Below, in pieces: positions 1-5,618 of a stretch of 35,535 bases of DNA. Source of the stretch: Actinoplanes lobatus (GTDB taxonomy: Bacteria; Actinomycetota; Actinomycetes; Mycobacteriales; Micromonosporaceae); the NCBI RefSeq assembly GCF_014205215.1, contig NZ_JACHNC010000002.1, positions 1 to 35,535 of the forward strand. The letters are read 5' to 3'. How positions within the stretch are numbered: the first letter of the stretch is position 1; each line of letters opens with the position of its first letter. The position numbers were made by a program, and so were the translations under genes. Under the pieces are notes generated by a model. It was not told the DNA's origin and did not search any database. It saw only the letters and a program-made list of their open reading frames with translations.

Positions 1-105
1 TTTTCATGCCCGACCTGCGCGAATACGATCCCGATCATCGCGACCAGGGAGGGCACAATGCAGCACCACCACCCGTCTAGTCGGCGGCCGGGAGCGTGAG
101 CGGGC
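1..105. other. left end, upstream of integrase; possible attP arm
   Basis: I see no gene here. The stretch carries the 10-mer ACCCGTCTAG (71-80), which occurs again at 35408-35417 on the other side of the tRNA-derived core, so it may be an arm-type integrase binding site. No tRNA sequence is visible at the left edge; if the window was cut just inside the left attachment site, this would be the other arm of attP after excision. That placement is inference. Confidence 0.3.
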
Positions 106-1131
106 ATGCCGAAGCAGCACCCCCGCACCCGGCGACCCGCCCGTGAAGACCTCGGCGCCTACCTCGTCTGGGTCAATTCCTGGGATCTGGCACTACGCGC
201 CGAAGGCCGGAAAGAACGCACCCGCACCGGCTACTTCGACGACATGACGTTCTTCGCTGGCTGGCTGCTGCGCCACCGCCCGAAGTACCGCGACTGGCAG
301 GACGTCGACAAGAAGACCCTGCGCGAGTTCTTCGCCTGGCTCCAGGCCGGCGGCGAGCCCTGCCCGCATCTGATCGTCGACGGCGTCCCGCCGGCGGAGT
401 GCGAGGGTTACGCAGTCGGCTACGTCCGGCACGTTGCCGTGTCCGTCGATCGGTTCTACGCCTGGTGGTCCGAGGAGGAGGGGCTGCCGAACCCGCTCGA
501 CGGCGTCAAGCTCCCTCAGCAGCAGGCCCTCGGCAAGAGCCAGGTGCCCGTGCTTGACACTGACGCCCTGGCCAAGCTGATCCGTGACGCCGAGGCCGAC
601 CGGAGCTTCCACGGCCGGCGCGACGCGGCCCTGTTGCGGTTGTTCGTGTGCACCGGCGTGCGGCTGGCTGAGCTGGCGGGGATCCGGCTCGGCGACCTGA
701 ACCTGCAACGCCGGGAAGTGCTGGTCACGGGCAAGGGGTCGAAGTCCCGCACGGTGCGCTTCGACGACAAGGCCGCGCTCGCCCTGGACCGGTATCTACG
801 GGCCAGGGCGAGGCGGCCGGAAGTGAAACAGGACGAGCGCGCGCCGCTGTGGATGGGCCACGTCCGGTCCAAGGGCGCATCGGGGATGACCGGAAGCGGC
901 ATCTACCAGGCGATCAAGCGGCGCGGTGCCCGGGTCGATGTGGCCGTGCACCCGCACATGTTCAGGCACACCTTCTCCCATAGGTGGCTGGACGCCGGCG
1001 GGGCCGAGGGGGATCTCATGGAGTTGAACGGGTGGGACAGTCCGCAGATGCTGCGCCACTACGGGGCGTCGGCGCGGGCAGCTCGGGCACGGCGGGCTTA
1101 CGACAGGATCAACGTCATGGGCGACATTTGA
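106..1131 (+). CDS. int: tyrosine recombinase (phage integrase)
   Basis: This 341-residue protein is a site-specific tyrosine recombinase, most likely the prophage integrase. The N-terminal part (about 15-125) looks like a SAM-like core-binding domain. The catalytic domain shows Arg186 in TGVRLAEL, a Lys-bearing turn around 208-214, His284-x-x-Arg287 in HPHMFRH, Trp310 and the nucleophile Tyr319 in LRHYG, so the active site is complete. The ATG has a GGGAG about 11 bases upstream. It lies at the extreme left end, and the right end holds a tRNA-Thr 3' fragment, the usual target of such enzymes. A XerC/D-like role is less likely given this context. It is followed tail to tail by a small minus-strand gene. 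Confidence 0.93.
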   Translation: MPKQHPRTRRPAREDLGAYLVWVNSWDLALRAEGRKERTRTGYFDDMTFFAGWLLRHRPKYRDWQDVDKKTLREFFAWLQAGGEPCPHLIVDGVPPAECEGYAVGYVRHVAVSVDRFYAWWSEEEGLPNPLDGVKLPQQQALGKSQVPVLDTDALAKLIRDAEADRSFHGRRDAALLRLFVCTGVRLAELAGIRLGDLNLQRREVLVTGKGSKSRTVRFDDKAALALDRYLRARARRPEVKQDERAPLWMGHVRSKGASGMTGSGIYQAIKRRGARVDVAVHPHMFRHTFSHRWLDAGGAEGDLMELNGWDSPQMLRHYGASARAARARRAYDRINVMGDI

Positions 1132-1132
1132 G

Positions 1133-1300
1133 TCAGTCCCGGCGGGCGGTGCAGCAGTACTTGGCGGCGTCGAGGTAGCCGCGGGCGTAGCTGCGCCGCC
1201 CGTGGCGGTAGACGGCGACCGCCGTGACGGCAAGGGCGAGGCCGATTCCTATCACTGGCGCTGACTTCGTGAGGCAATCGATGGGCTGGGTCTGGATCAT
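1133..1300 (-). CDS. small single-pass membrane protein, unknown function
   Basis: A 55-residue protein starts at an ATG preceded by GGGGGAG with a 5-base spacer. One hydrophobic segment (about residues 15-33, APVIGIGLALAVTAVAVY) is followed by an Arg/Lys-rich tail ending CCTARRD, suggesting one membrane span with a cationic cytoplasmic end. It converges on the integrase stop codon with a 1-base gap, so both transcripts must run into each other. I do not recognise a family. Small membrane proteins beside integrases are sometimes superinfection-exclusion factors, but nothing in the sequence proves that. Confidence 0.6.
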   Translation of the reverse strand: MIQTQPIDCLTKSAPVIGIGLALAVTAVAVYRHGRRSYARGYLDAAKYCCTARRD

Positions 1301-1525
1301 GCGGACTCCCCCCGGTTCCTGCATCTCCCCTGGTGATTCCAGGCAAGAAGATTTACGAAACCGCTTCGACGCATTGCGCAACATCCCCGTAACGGTGCGC
1401 GATCTTGTAGAACCTTTTCCGTTCCGGATCAGACGTTCGGACAATCCGCTGCCAGGATGTCCAGTTCGGGACCTTGGACCTATTGCCCTGTGATCACGGT
1501 CCATGCATCATGGCGCACGACTAGT

Positions 1526-1552
1526 GACGCCTCCGGCAGTACCGGAGGCGTC
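1526..1552. promoter_or_regulatory. perfect 11-bp inverted repeat upstream of first AlpA-like gene
   Basis: GACGCCTCCGG and CCGGAGGCGTC flank a 5-base loop. No T-tract follows on either side. It lies where the -35 region of the leaderless promoter of the 1579 gene should be, so an operator is as likely as a terminator. Confidence 0.5.
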
Positions 1553-1566
1553 AGGACCTATCTCCA

Positions 1567-1578
1567 TAGCGTCGAGGG
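1567..1578 (+). promoter_or_regulatory. putative -10 element and leaderless start
   Basis: CATAGCGT (TAGCGT at 1567-1572, matching TAnnnT) ends 6 bases before the ATG at 1579. The same CATAGCGT ends 7 bases before the paralogous gene at 2365. There is no usefully spaced ribosome binding site in either case, so both messages are probably leaderless, a common arrangement in actinobacteria. Confidence 0.45.
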
Positions 1579-1788
1579 ATGCCGCGCACGGGCCGTCTCA
1601 TGGGAGCCGCAGAGATCATGCGGCGGCTCCGCATCGGCGAGACGCGCCTCAAGCACTACCTGGCCTTGGCCAGTTGGCCGGCCACCTACGACGAGCTGAC
1701 CATGGGCCGCGTGTGGGCCGCCGAGGACATCGAGCGGTGGATCCAGGAGCACCGCGCCGATCTCGCCGAGGACCCCGAAGGCGAGTAG
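1579..1788 (+). CDS. AlpA/excisionase-like small HTH protein (paralogue 1)
   Basis: This 69-residue protein has the layout of AlpA/MerR-type winged-helix DNA-binding proteins used as excisionases or small activators: an LMGxxEIxxRL helix near the N-terminus and a C-terminal MGRxWxAxDIExWI segment that would form the wing and last helix. It is about 45% identical over some 60 residues to the protein at 2365-2580, sharing the MGR-W, WI--HR and LAEDPE signatures. Position close to the integrase makes a recombination directionality factor plausible, but either paralogue could instead be a transcription regulator. Its promoter appears leaderless (see 1567). Confidence 0.7.
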   Translation: MPRTGRLMGAAEIMRRLRIGETRLKHYLALASWPATYDELTMGRVWAAEDIERWIQEHRADLAEDPEGE

Positions 1789-1792
1789 GCGA

Positions 1793-1839
1793 GGGCGGCG
1801 CACCGTGGCCCGGGTCACTTCAACCACGACGCGCCGCCC
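1793..1839. terminator. bidirectional hairpin between converging genes
   Basis: GGGCGGCGC (1793-1801) pairs with GCGCCGCCC (1831-1839), extended inside by GTGG (1805-1808) with CCAC (1824-1827). It sits between the end of the plus-strand HTH gene and the end of a minus-strand gene. Confidence 0.6.
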
Positions 1840-1861
1840 CCTCTGCCCCCGGCAGGGCAGC

Positions 1862-2035
1862 TCACGGGGGGATGCCGGGCAGATACCACCGGCCCGGCTC
1901 GATCTCCAGGCGCTCGACATCCTCGGGCGGCAGCATCTGGCGCATGATCGACGGCCGCTCGTCGTCCGACTCGACTGTCCGGTCCTGGCCAGTCGCCTCA
2001 TCGTCGCCGGGTAGGCCGGCCTCCCACCACCTCAT
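1862..2035 (-). CDS. 57-residue acidic protein, unknown
   Basis: The frame opens at ATG 2035, overlapping the TGA of the upstream gene as ATGA, and ends at TGA 1862. The product is acidic in the middle (DDEATGQD, ESDDE) and ends in ERLEIEPGRWYLPGIPP. The tight overlap with the preceding small gene argues for translational coupling and for a real gene rather than a chance frame. No family recognised. It lies between the two AlpA-like genes on the opposite strand. Confidence 0.5.
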   Translation of the reverse strand: MRWWEAGLPGDDEATGQDRTVESDDERPSIMRQMLPPEDVERLEIEPGRWYLPGIPP

Positions 2036-2157
2036 GACTGCGGCCGTCCCGTCCGGCGCACCGTCCGCTCGTACTCGGCGCGCTCGGCATCCCGCCAGGC
2101 GTGCGCGGCGGCGACCCGGCGTTTCCACAGCAGGTGGCGCACGACCTCGACGAGCAC
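2032..2157 (-). CDS. 41-residue basic protein, unknown
   Basis: A GTG at 2157 has GGAGG five bases upstream. The product is rich in Arg and Ala with an amphipathic helix pattern (VVRHLLWKRRVAAAHAWRDAERAEYE). It shares a 4-base ATGA overlap with the next gene, forming a two-gene minus-strand unit that diverges from the AlpA-like gene at 2365. The frame stays open further upstream, but only this start has a good ribosome binding site. Function unknown. Confidence 0.45.
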   Translation of the reverse strand: MLVEVVRHLLWKRRVAAAHAWRDAERAEYERTVRRTGRPQS

Positions 2158-2336
2158 GGCGACCTCCAGTGATGGAGAGCGGCCAGGCAGGCATCCCACG
2201 GTTTGGCGACCGCCCCGCCGCAGCTTGGCGCGGGCGGCTGAGGTCGACAGCCACTGGCGGCCCGGACCGCCCGCACCGCCGGACTTTACGCTCAGACATG
2301 TCACCGCGTCAGATAGTCATGCATATGGCGTACAGA

Positions 2337-2364
2337 CAGGTACCTGACACATAGCGTCCGGACC
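2337..2364 (+). promoter_or_regulatory. leaderless promoter with palindrome, second AlpA-like gene
   Basis: TAGCGT (2352-2357) lies 7 bases before the ATG at 2365. Immediately upstream is the perfect 10-bp palindrome CAGGTACCTG (2337-2346), which falls in the spacer between the -35 and -10 positions and would make a good operator. I see no convincing -35 match. Confidence 0.4.
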
Positions 2365-2580
2365 ATGGCAGATCGACGGAATCTCCCACGGCTCATGGGG
2401 CAGCAGGAGATCCGCGACAGGCTGGGCTACTCCCGCCAGCACACCGCCATGCTGATCGGGCAGAAAGGCTTTCCGGATCCCGCCTACAAGTTGGGGATGG
2501 GCCGCATCTGGCTCGCCGACGACGTCGAGGAGTGGATCCGCGCGCACCGGCCGGCGCTCGCCGAGGACCCGGAGAGCTGA
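2365..2580 (+). CDS. AlpA/excisionase-like small HTH protein (paralogue 2)
   Basis: A 71-residue winged-helix protein of the AlpA/excisionase type. It reads RLMGQQEIRDRL (first helix and turn), then FPDPAYKLGMGRIWLADDVEEWI, the typical FPxP-x(n)-R-W-D-E-WI pattern of this group. FPDP is kept here but degraded in paralogue 1, so this copy is closer to canonical AlpA. Divergent from the two small minus-strand genes and preceded by a palindrome inside its promoter. It could be the excisionase of this prophage; a transcriptional activator of integrase is the alternative. Confidence 0.7.
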   Translation: MADRRNLPRLMGQQEIRDRLGYSRQHTAMLIGQKGFPDPAYKLGMGRIWLADDVEEWIRAHRPALAEDPES

Positions 2581-2671
2581 CCTGAGCGGGTCCGCCGATC
2601 GGATCGATGTCGACGACGATCATCCGTCGGATATCGACGCAGGTTGCGCGGCAGGTTCACAGTGACAGGTC

Positions 2672-3208
2672 ATGAGCCCGCAGCCGCCCCAGCAGCCGTA
2701 CCCACCGCAGCAGTACCCGGCCGCCGGCCCGCAGCCGGCCTGGAAGCCTGCTGCACCGCCGCCCAAGCGCAGCCGCGGACCGCGGATCGTCCTCATCGCC
2801 GTCCTGGTCGTCGTCGGCCTGGCGGTCGCCTTCATCGCGCTCGGGGCACTCGTCGGCGACGAGGAGACGGGGCAGACGGCCAAATCGACAGCAACCACCG
2901 TGGTGACGCCGGCGGCAGCGCAGCCGGCCGGAGACGACGAATTCGCTGTCACGGTGAAGGTCGTCGACCAGGCGTGCGGGGCATCGAACTGCCGGGTGAC
3001 GTGGGTTCCGGTGCTGATCTACGACGGGCCGCTGCCCGCGACGGGTGAGAGCTGGACCGTGTCGTACAAGGTCGTCGGCGCCGAGTCCGGCACGAGCGCG
3101 GGCAAGATCCTGATCGGGCCGAAAGGGCCGGCGAAGCAGAACGAGAAACGCAACCGGGTGGCGGAGGGCGGGAAGATCACGCTCCAGGTGACCGGCGTCG
3201 AGCGGTGA
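2672..3208 (+). CDS. proline-rich, single-pass membrane protein with extracytoplasmic domain
   Basis: A 178-residue protein: a Pro/Gln-rich cytoplasmic N-terminus (about 1-35, PQQPYPPQQYPAAGPQP), a basic stop, one transmembrane helix (about 38-62, IVLIAVLVVVGLAVAFIALGAL), a Thr/Ala linker, then a roughly 100-residue outer domain with two cysteines (QACGASNCR) and beta-rich sequence. The layout matches many actinobacterial surface proteins and looks more like a host gene than a phage structural gene. It is transcribed with the lysogeny genes, away from the lysis operon, and ends at a strong hairpin, as expected of a gene expressed in the lysogen. No good ribosome binding site is visible. Function unknown; surface change or exclusion is inference. 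Confidence 0.75.
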   Translation: MSPQPPQQPYPPQQYPAAGPQPAWKPAAPPPKRSRGPRIVLIAVLVVVGLAVAFIALGALVGDEETGQTAKSTATTVVTPAAAQPAGDDEFAVTVKVVDQACGASNCRVTWVPVLIYDGPLPATGESWTVSYKVVGAESGTSAGKILIGPKGPAKQNEKRNRVAEGGKITLQVTGVER

Positions 3209-3224
3209 CCCCCGGACACAGTGA

Positions 3225-3260
3225 AGCGCCCCACCCGGCCGTGGGGCCAGGTGGGGCGCT
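3225..3260. terminator. terminator between converging operons
   Basis: AGCGCCCCACC (3225-3235) and GGTGGGGCGCT (3250-3260) form a perfect 11-bp stem, with further pairing in the loop (GGCC/GGCC). It lies between the plus-strand membrane protein gene and the end of the minus-strand late operon and can serve both directions. Confidence 0.75.
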
Positions 3261-3372
3261 GTTCGTTGCTAAGCGCGCGGCCCAGAATTTCGTCGCTGGG
3301 GGGTTCGCCGTCCGCCCCGACGCGGGCGCCATGGTGACGGTTACTCCAGCTACTCCTGGGCCGAGCTCCAGG

Positions 3373-3744
3373 TTACGCCGTGCGGGCGTCCGAGCCCCAG
3401 CCCACCGCGACGCCGTTCGCCGACGCGGCCGGTGCCGTCCATACGCCGAACACCGCGGCGGCCGCAGCGAAAATCGACAGCAGCTCGTCGCCGTTGATGC
3501 CGCCGGCCACGACGGTCGCAGCGGTACCGAGTGCGGCGAGCACCGCGTACACAGCAGTCTTCAGCCAGGGGGCGCCGGTGGCCAGCGGCACCAGGTAGGT
3601 GGCGACGGCCGACGCGATCGCGGTGGCGATGGCGATGCCCTCGGCCAGGTCGACGGTGTGGTCGCCGGTGAGCTGCGGCCAGGCGGCGACGGCGACCGCG
3701 ACGAGGAAGGCGGCGATGGCCTTGCCGTTGGTGGTCGTGAACAT
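3373..3744 (-). CDS. holin-like membrane protein
   Basis: A 123-residue protein from ATG 3744 with AGGAG upstream. It has about three hydrophobic segments: AIAAFLVAVAVAAW near the N-terminus, a middle stretch (IAIATAIASAVATYLVPLA), and a pair around AVYAVLAALGTAATVVAG and LLSIFAAAAAVFGVW. Short acidic and polar loops separate them. Size, topology and location last in the late operon, near the endolysin, fit an actinophage holin that opens the membrane for lysin release. The second membrane protein at 4101-4433 could share or compete for this role. Confidence 0.7.
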   Translation of the reverse strand: MFTTTNGKAIAAFLVAVAVAAWPQLTGDHTVDLAEGIAIATAIASAVATYLVPLATGAPWLKTAVYAVLAALGTAATVVAGGINGDELLSIFAAAAAVFGVWTAPAASANGVAVGWGSDARTA

Positions 3745-3771
3745 GGTGAACTCCTGTTCGGGAGGTACGTG

Positions 3772-4089
3772 ATGGGGAAGGTGCCGTACGGGGCCGAGCT
3801 GGACAGCACGCAGCGGATGGCGATCGCGCACGTGACCGGGCACGCCGAGCGACTCATCGCCCTCGGCTGGCCCGTCGACGAGCGGGCCGTCGCCGAGCTG
3901 CACACGCTCAGCCGGGACCCGGTCGTCTACGGGATCGCGCTCGGCACCGAGCTGGGCGCCATGGAAGTCGCGCCCGAGGTGTGGGGGCATCGGCAGCCGC
4001 TGGCCGACCTGTACCGGAAGTGCGGCGCCGACCTCGAGGTGGCCGAGCGACAGCGGGCATGGCGGGTCGCGCAGCGGTGGACGACCTGA
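3772..4089 (+). CDS. 105-residue protein of unknown function on the strand opposite the lysis operon
   Basis: ATG 3772 is preceded by GGGAGG with a 6-base spacer. The product has natural protein composition (for example HAERLIALGWPVDERAVAELHTLSRDP) with alternating helices and an acidic-basic C-terminus ending RVAQRWTT; the frames on the other strand here read as nonsense. The gene lies between the two membrane-protein genes of the lysis cassette but points the other way. Only 27 bases separate its start from the holin-like start, just enough for both ribosome binding sites, so its promoter must lie inside the holin-like gene or further left. No family recognised. Confidence 0.6.
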   Translation: MGKVPYGAELDSTQRMAIAHVTGHAERLIALGWPVDERAVAELHTLSRDPVVYGIALGTELGAMEVAPEVWGHRQPLADLYRKCGADLEVAERQRAWRVAQRWTT

Positions 4090-4100
4090 CTGAACCGGCG

Positions 4101-4433
4101 CTAAGGAGCGCCGGGCGGTGTGTTCGCCCCGGTCGCCTCTGCGATCCGGCGGACCTCGTCCCGCATCGACGATCCGCCGTTCGGCTTCACCTCGTGCGCC
4201 ACCTCACGGATCTTCGCCTGCAGCGCCGCCACATTCGCCTCGATCGCGGTCAGCCGCTTGCCCCAGCCGGGCCGCTCATCGCCGTCGCCGAGCACCTCGT
4301 CGGTGAGGCGGGTCAGCCTCCGAACCATCCGCAGCATGCCTCGTACCGCCTTCCCGATCAGAACCGCCAGGCCGGACAAGGCGACGACCGCGGCCGCCAC
4401 CTTGCCCAGTTCGATCAGTGCCCCAGTGGTCAC
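4101..4433 (-). CDS. small membrane protein of lysis cassette (DUF2746-like layout)
   Basis: This 110-residue protein has one N-terminal transmembrane helix (about 9-27, VAAAVVALSGLAVLIGKAV), a basic juxtamembrane stretch (RGMLRMVRRL), then a coiled-coil region (LTAIEANVAALQAKIREVAHEV) and a polar tail. Similar one-span plus coiled-coil proteins follow the lysin in many actinophages and are annotated as DUF2746 or holin-like. Its ATG overlaps the endolysin stop by 4 bases, so it is translated together with the lysin. Likely role: second holin or pinholin, or spanin-like helper. Confidence 0.6.
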   Translation of the reverse strand: MTTGALIELGKVAAAVVALSGLAVLIGKAVRGMLRMVRRLTRLTDEVLGDGDERPGWGKRLTAIEANVAALQAKIREVAHEVKPNGGSSMRDEVRRIAEATGANTPPGAP

Positions 4434-5155
4434 GCCTGGAGCCGCTCGGCCAGCTCGTCCGCGACCGCATCAGCCGACGCCCCGCCGGACGAACCGTCGA
4501 TACCGGCGACCGCCTGCTCGATCCGAGTGTGCTCACCGGGCACGTGGGCCAGGATGTTGCCGGCCTCCGCCAGGTACGGCGTGCTGCCGGGCTCGAAGTT
4601 GATGTTCCACTTCGTCTTCCACACCCGCTCGGCGGCCGTGGTGGCCGCCTTGTCGATCTGGGCGGCCAGCCACTTCTTGTCCGCTTCGGTCAGTGCCACG
4701 GGAATTTCCTCCAGTCCCCACGAACGGGTGTCGGCTTCATGCTTGGTCTCGTACGAGCCGGAGAAGTGCGCGTGCTGGGTGTGCGCGTTGTCCCCGGTGT
4801 AGGAGCGCTGACGCCAGTTGTTCGACGCCTCCCAGATACGCCGGTTGTAGATCACGTAGCGCAGCCGCTTCTCCGCCCCGCTGCGACAGCGGGCCACGAT
4901 GTGCTGCACCACCTTCTCCATGGTCAGGTCCGACTCGCGCAAATCGGCGTCAAGGTCCACGGCGTGCACCTCGTGCTTGCCGTCCGCGTCGCGGATCGGC
5001 ACGTTCCCGACCTCGTCGTCGTTGTGGTCCGAGCTGCGGGCCTGGTGGGCGACATCGCCGATCGTGCCGTCCGACGACGTGTCCCGGCCGGGTGCGATCC
5101 GGTTCAGCTCGGTGCGCAGCTGCCCGAGGCAGGGCACGAGAATCCAACTGGCCAT
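4430..5155 (-). CDS. lysA: endolysin, LAS-type (M15-like) peptidoglycan peptidase
   Basis: The 241-residue protein carries the zinc-site pattern of LAS/M15 peptidases: SSDHN near residue 42, HAVDLDAD near 65, and HAHFS near 128. These enzymes cleave peptide cross-links in peptidoglycan. The catalytic part occupies about 1-140. The C-terminal 100 residues (from EIPVALTEADKKWL) are helical and carry no recognisable wall-binding repeats. No separate esterase (LysB) gene accompanies it, consistent with a host lacking a mycolate layer. Followed directly by the membrane protein at 4101 and the holin-like gene. Confidence 0.8.
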   Translation of the reverse strand: MASWILVPCLGQLRTELNRIAPGRDTSSDGTIGDVAHQARSSDHNDDEVGNVPIRDADGKHEVHAVDLDADLRESDLTMEKVVQHIVARCRSGAEKRLRYVIYNRRIWEASNNWRQRSYTGDNAHTQHAHFSGSYETKHEADTRSWGLEEIPVALTEADKKWLAAQIDKAATTAAERVWKTKWNINFEPGSTPYLAEAGNILAHVPGEHTRIEQAVAGIDGSSGGASADAVADELAERLQA

Positions 5156-5168
5156 GATGCCTCCTTGG

Positions 5169-5618
5169 TCAGGACACGTCGTCGACGGTGAGCAGCCTCG
5201 CCTGGGTGCCCGAGCCCTTGGCCGTCAGCGTGCCGGTGCCGGACGATCGCCTAAAGGTCCCGGTGAATGTCTGGCTCGCGGTGGAGCCGGCCGTCCACTC
5301 GGTGATCACCGTTTCGCCCTCGGTGGCGCTGGTCGAAGCGACGACGATCGTCGAGAACGTGAGCTGCGTGCCGGCGATCCCGGACCCGGTGCGCAAGATC
5401 AGAAAGAACCGGTCCGCGGCGACGCTGCCGAGCCACGGGCACCACCAGACGATCCGGTAGGTGTGGCCCGACACCGCGTTGATCGTCACCTGGTCGATGG
5501 CCAGCTCGGTCGTACCGGATGTGGCCGACGCATCGGACGTCGCCGTGGTGGTGCCCGCCCTGCGGTTGATGTCGCTGGCGTAGATGATGTCGCCGCCGAA
5601 GACGGTCACCGTGCCCAC
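5169..5618 (-). CDS. minor virion/tail-associated protein, unknown
   Basis: A 149-residue Thr/Ser/Ala-rich beta-strand protein without charge clusters or a signal peptide (GGDIIYASDINRR near the N-terminus, later repeated short strands). The N-terminal IIYASDINR is a common opening of tail-tip and fibre-associated proteins in actinophages. It overlaps the end of the minor tail protein gene and precedes the endolysin, so it is probably a small tail-tip or fibre component. Confidence 0.55.
   Translation of the reverse strand: MGTVTVFGGDIIYASDINRRAGTTTATSDASATSGTTELAIDQVTINAVSGHTYRIVWWCPWLGSVAADRFFLILRTGSGIAGTQLTFSTIVVASTSATEGETVITEWTAGSTASQTFTGTFRRSSGTGTLTAKGSGTQARLLTVDDVS

Noticed and set aside
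26..34. CGATCCCGA near the left edge, also in the tRNA T-arm at the right end
   Set aside because: Nine bases only, and flanking bases do not match; not evidence of a left attachment core.
193..708. 171-residue minus-strand frame opposite the integrase
   Set aside because: It is the antisense shadow of a clear integrase; composition is typical of GC-rich shadow frames.
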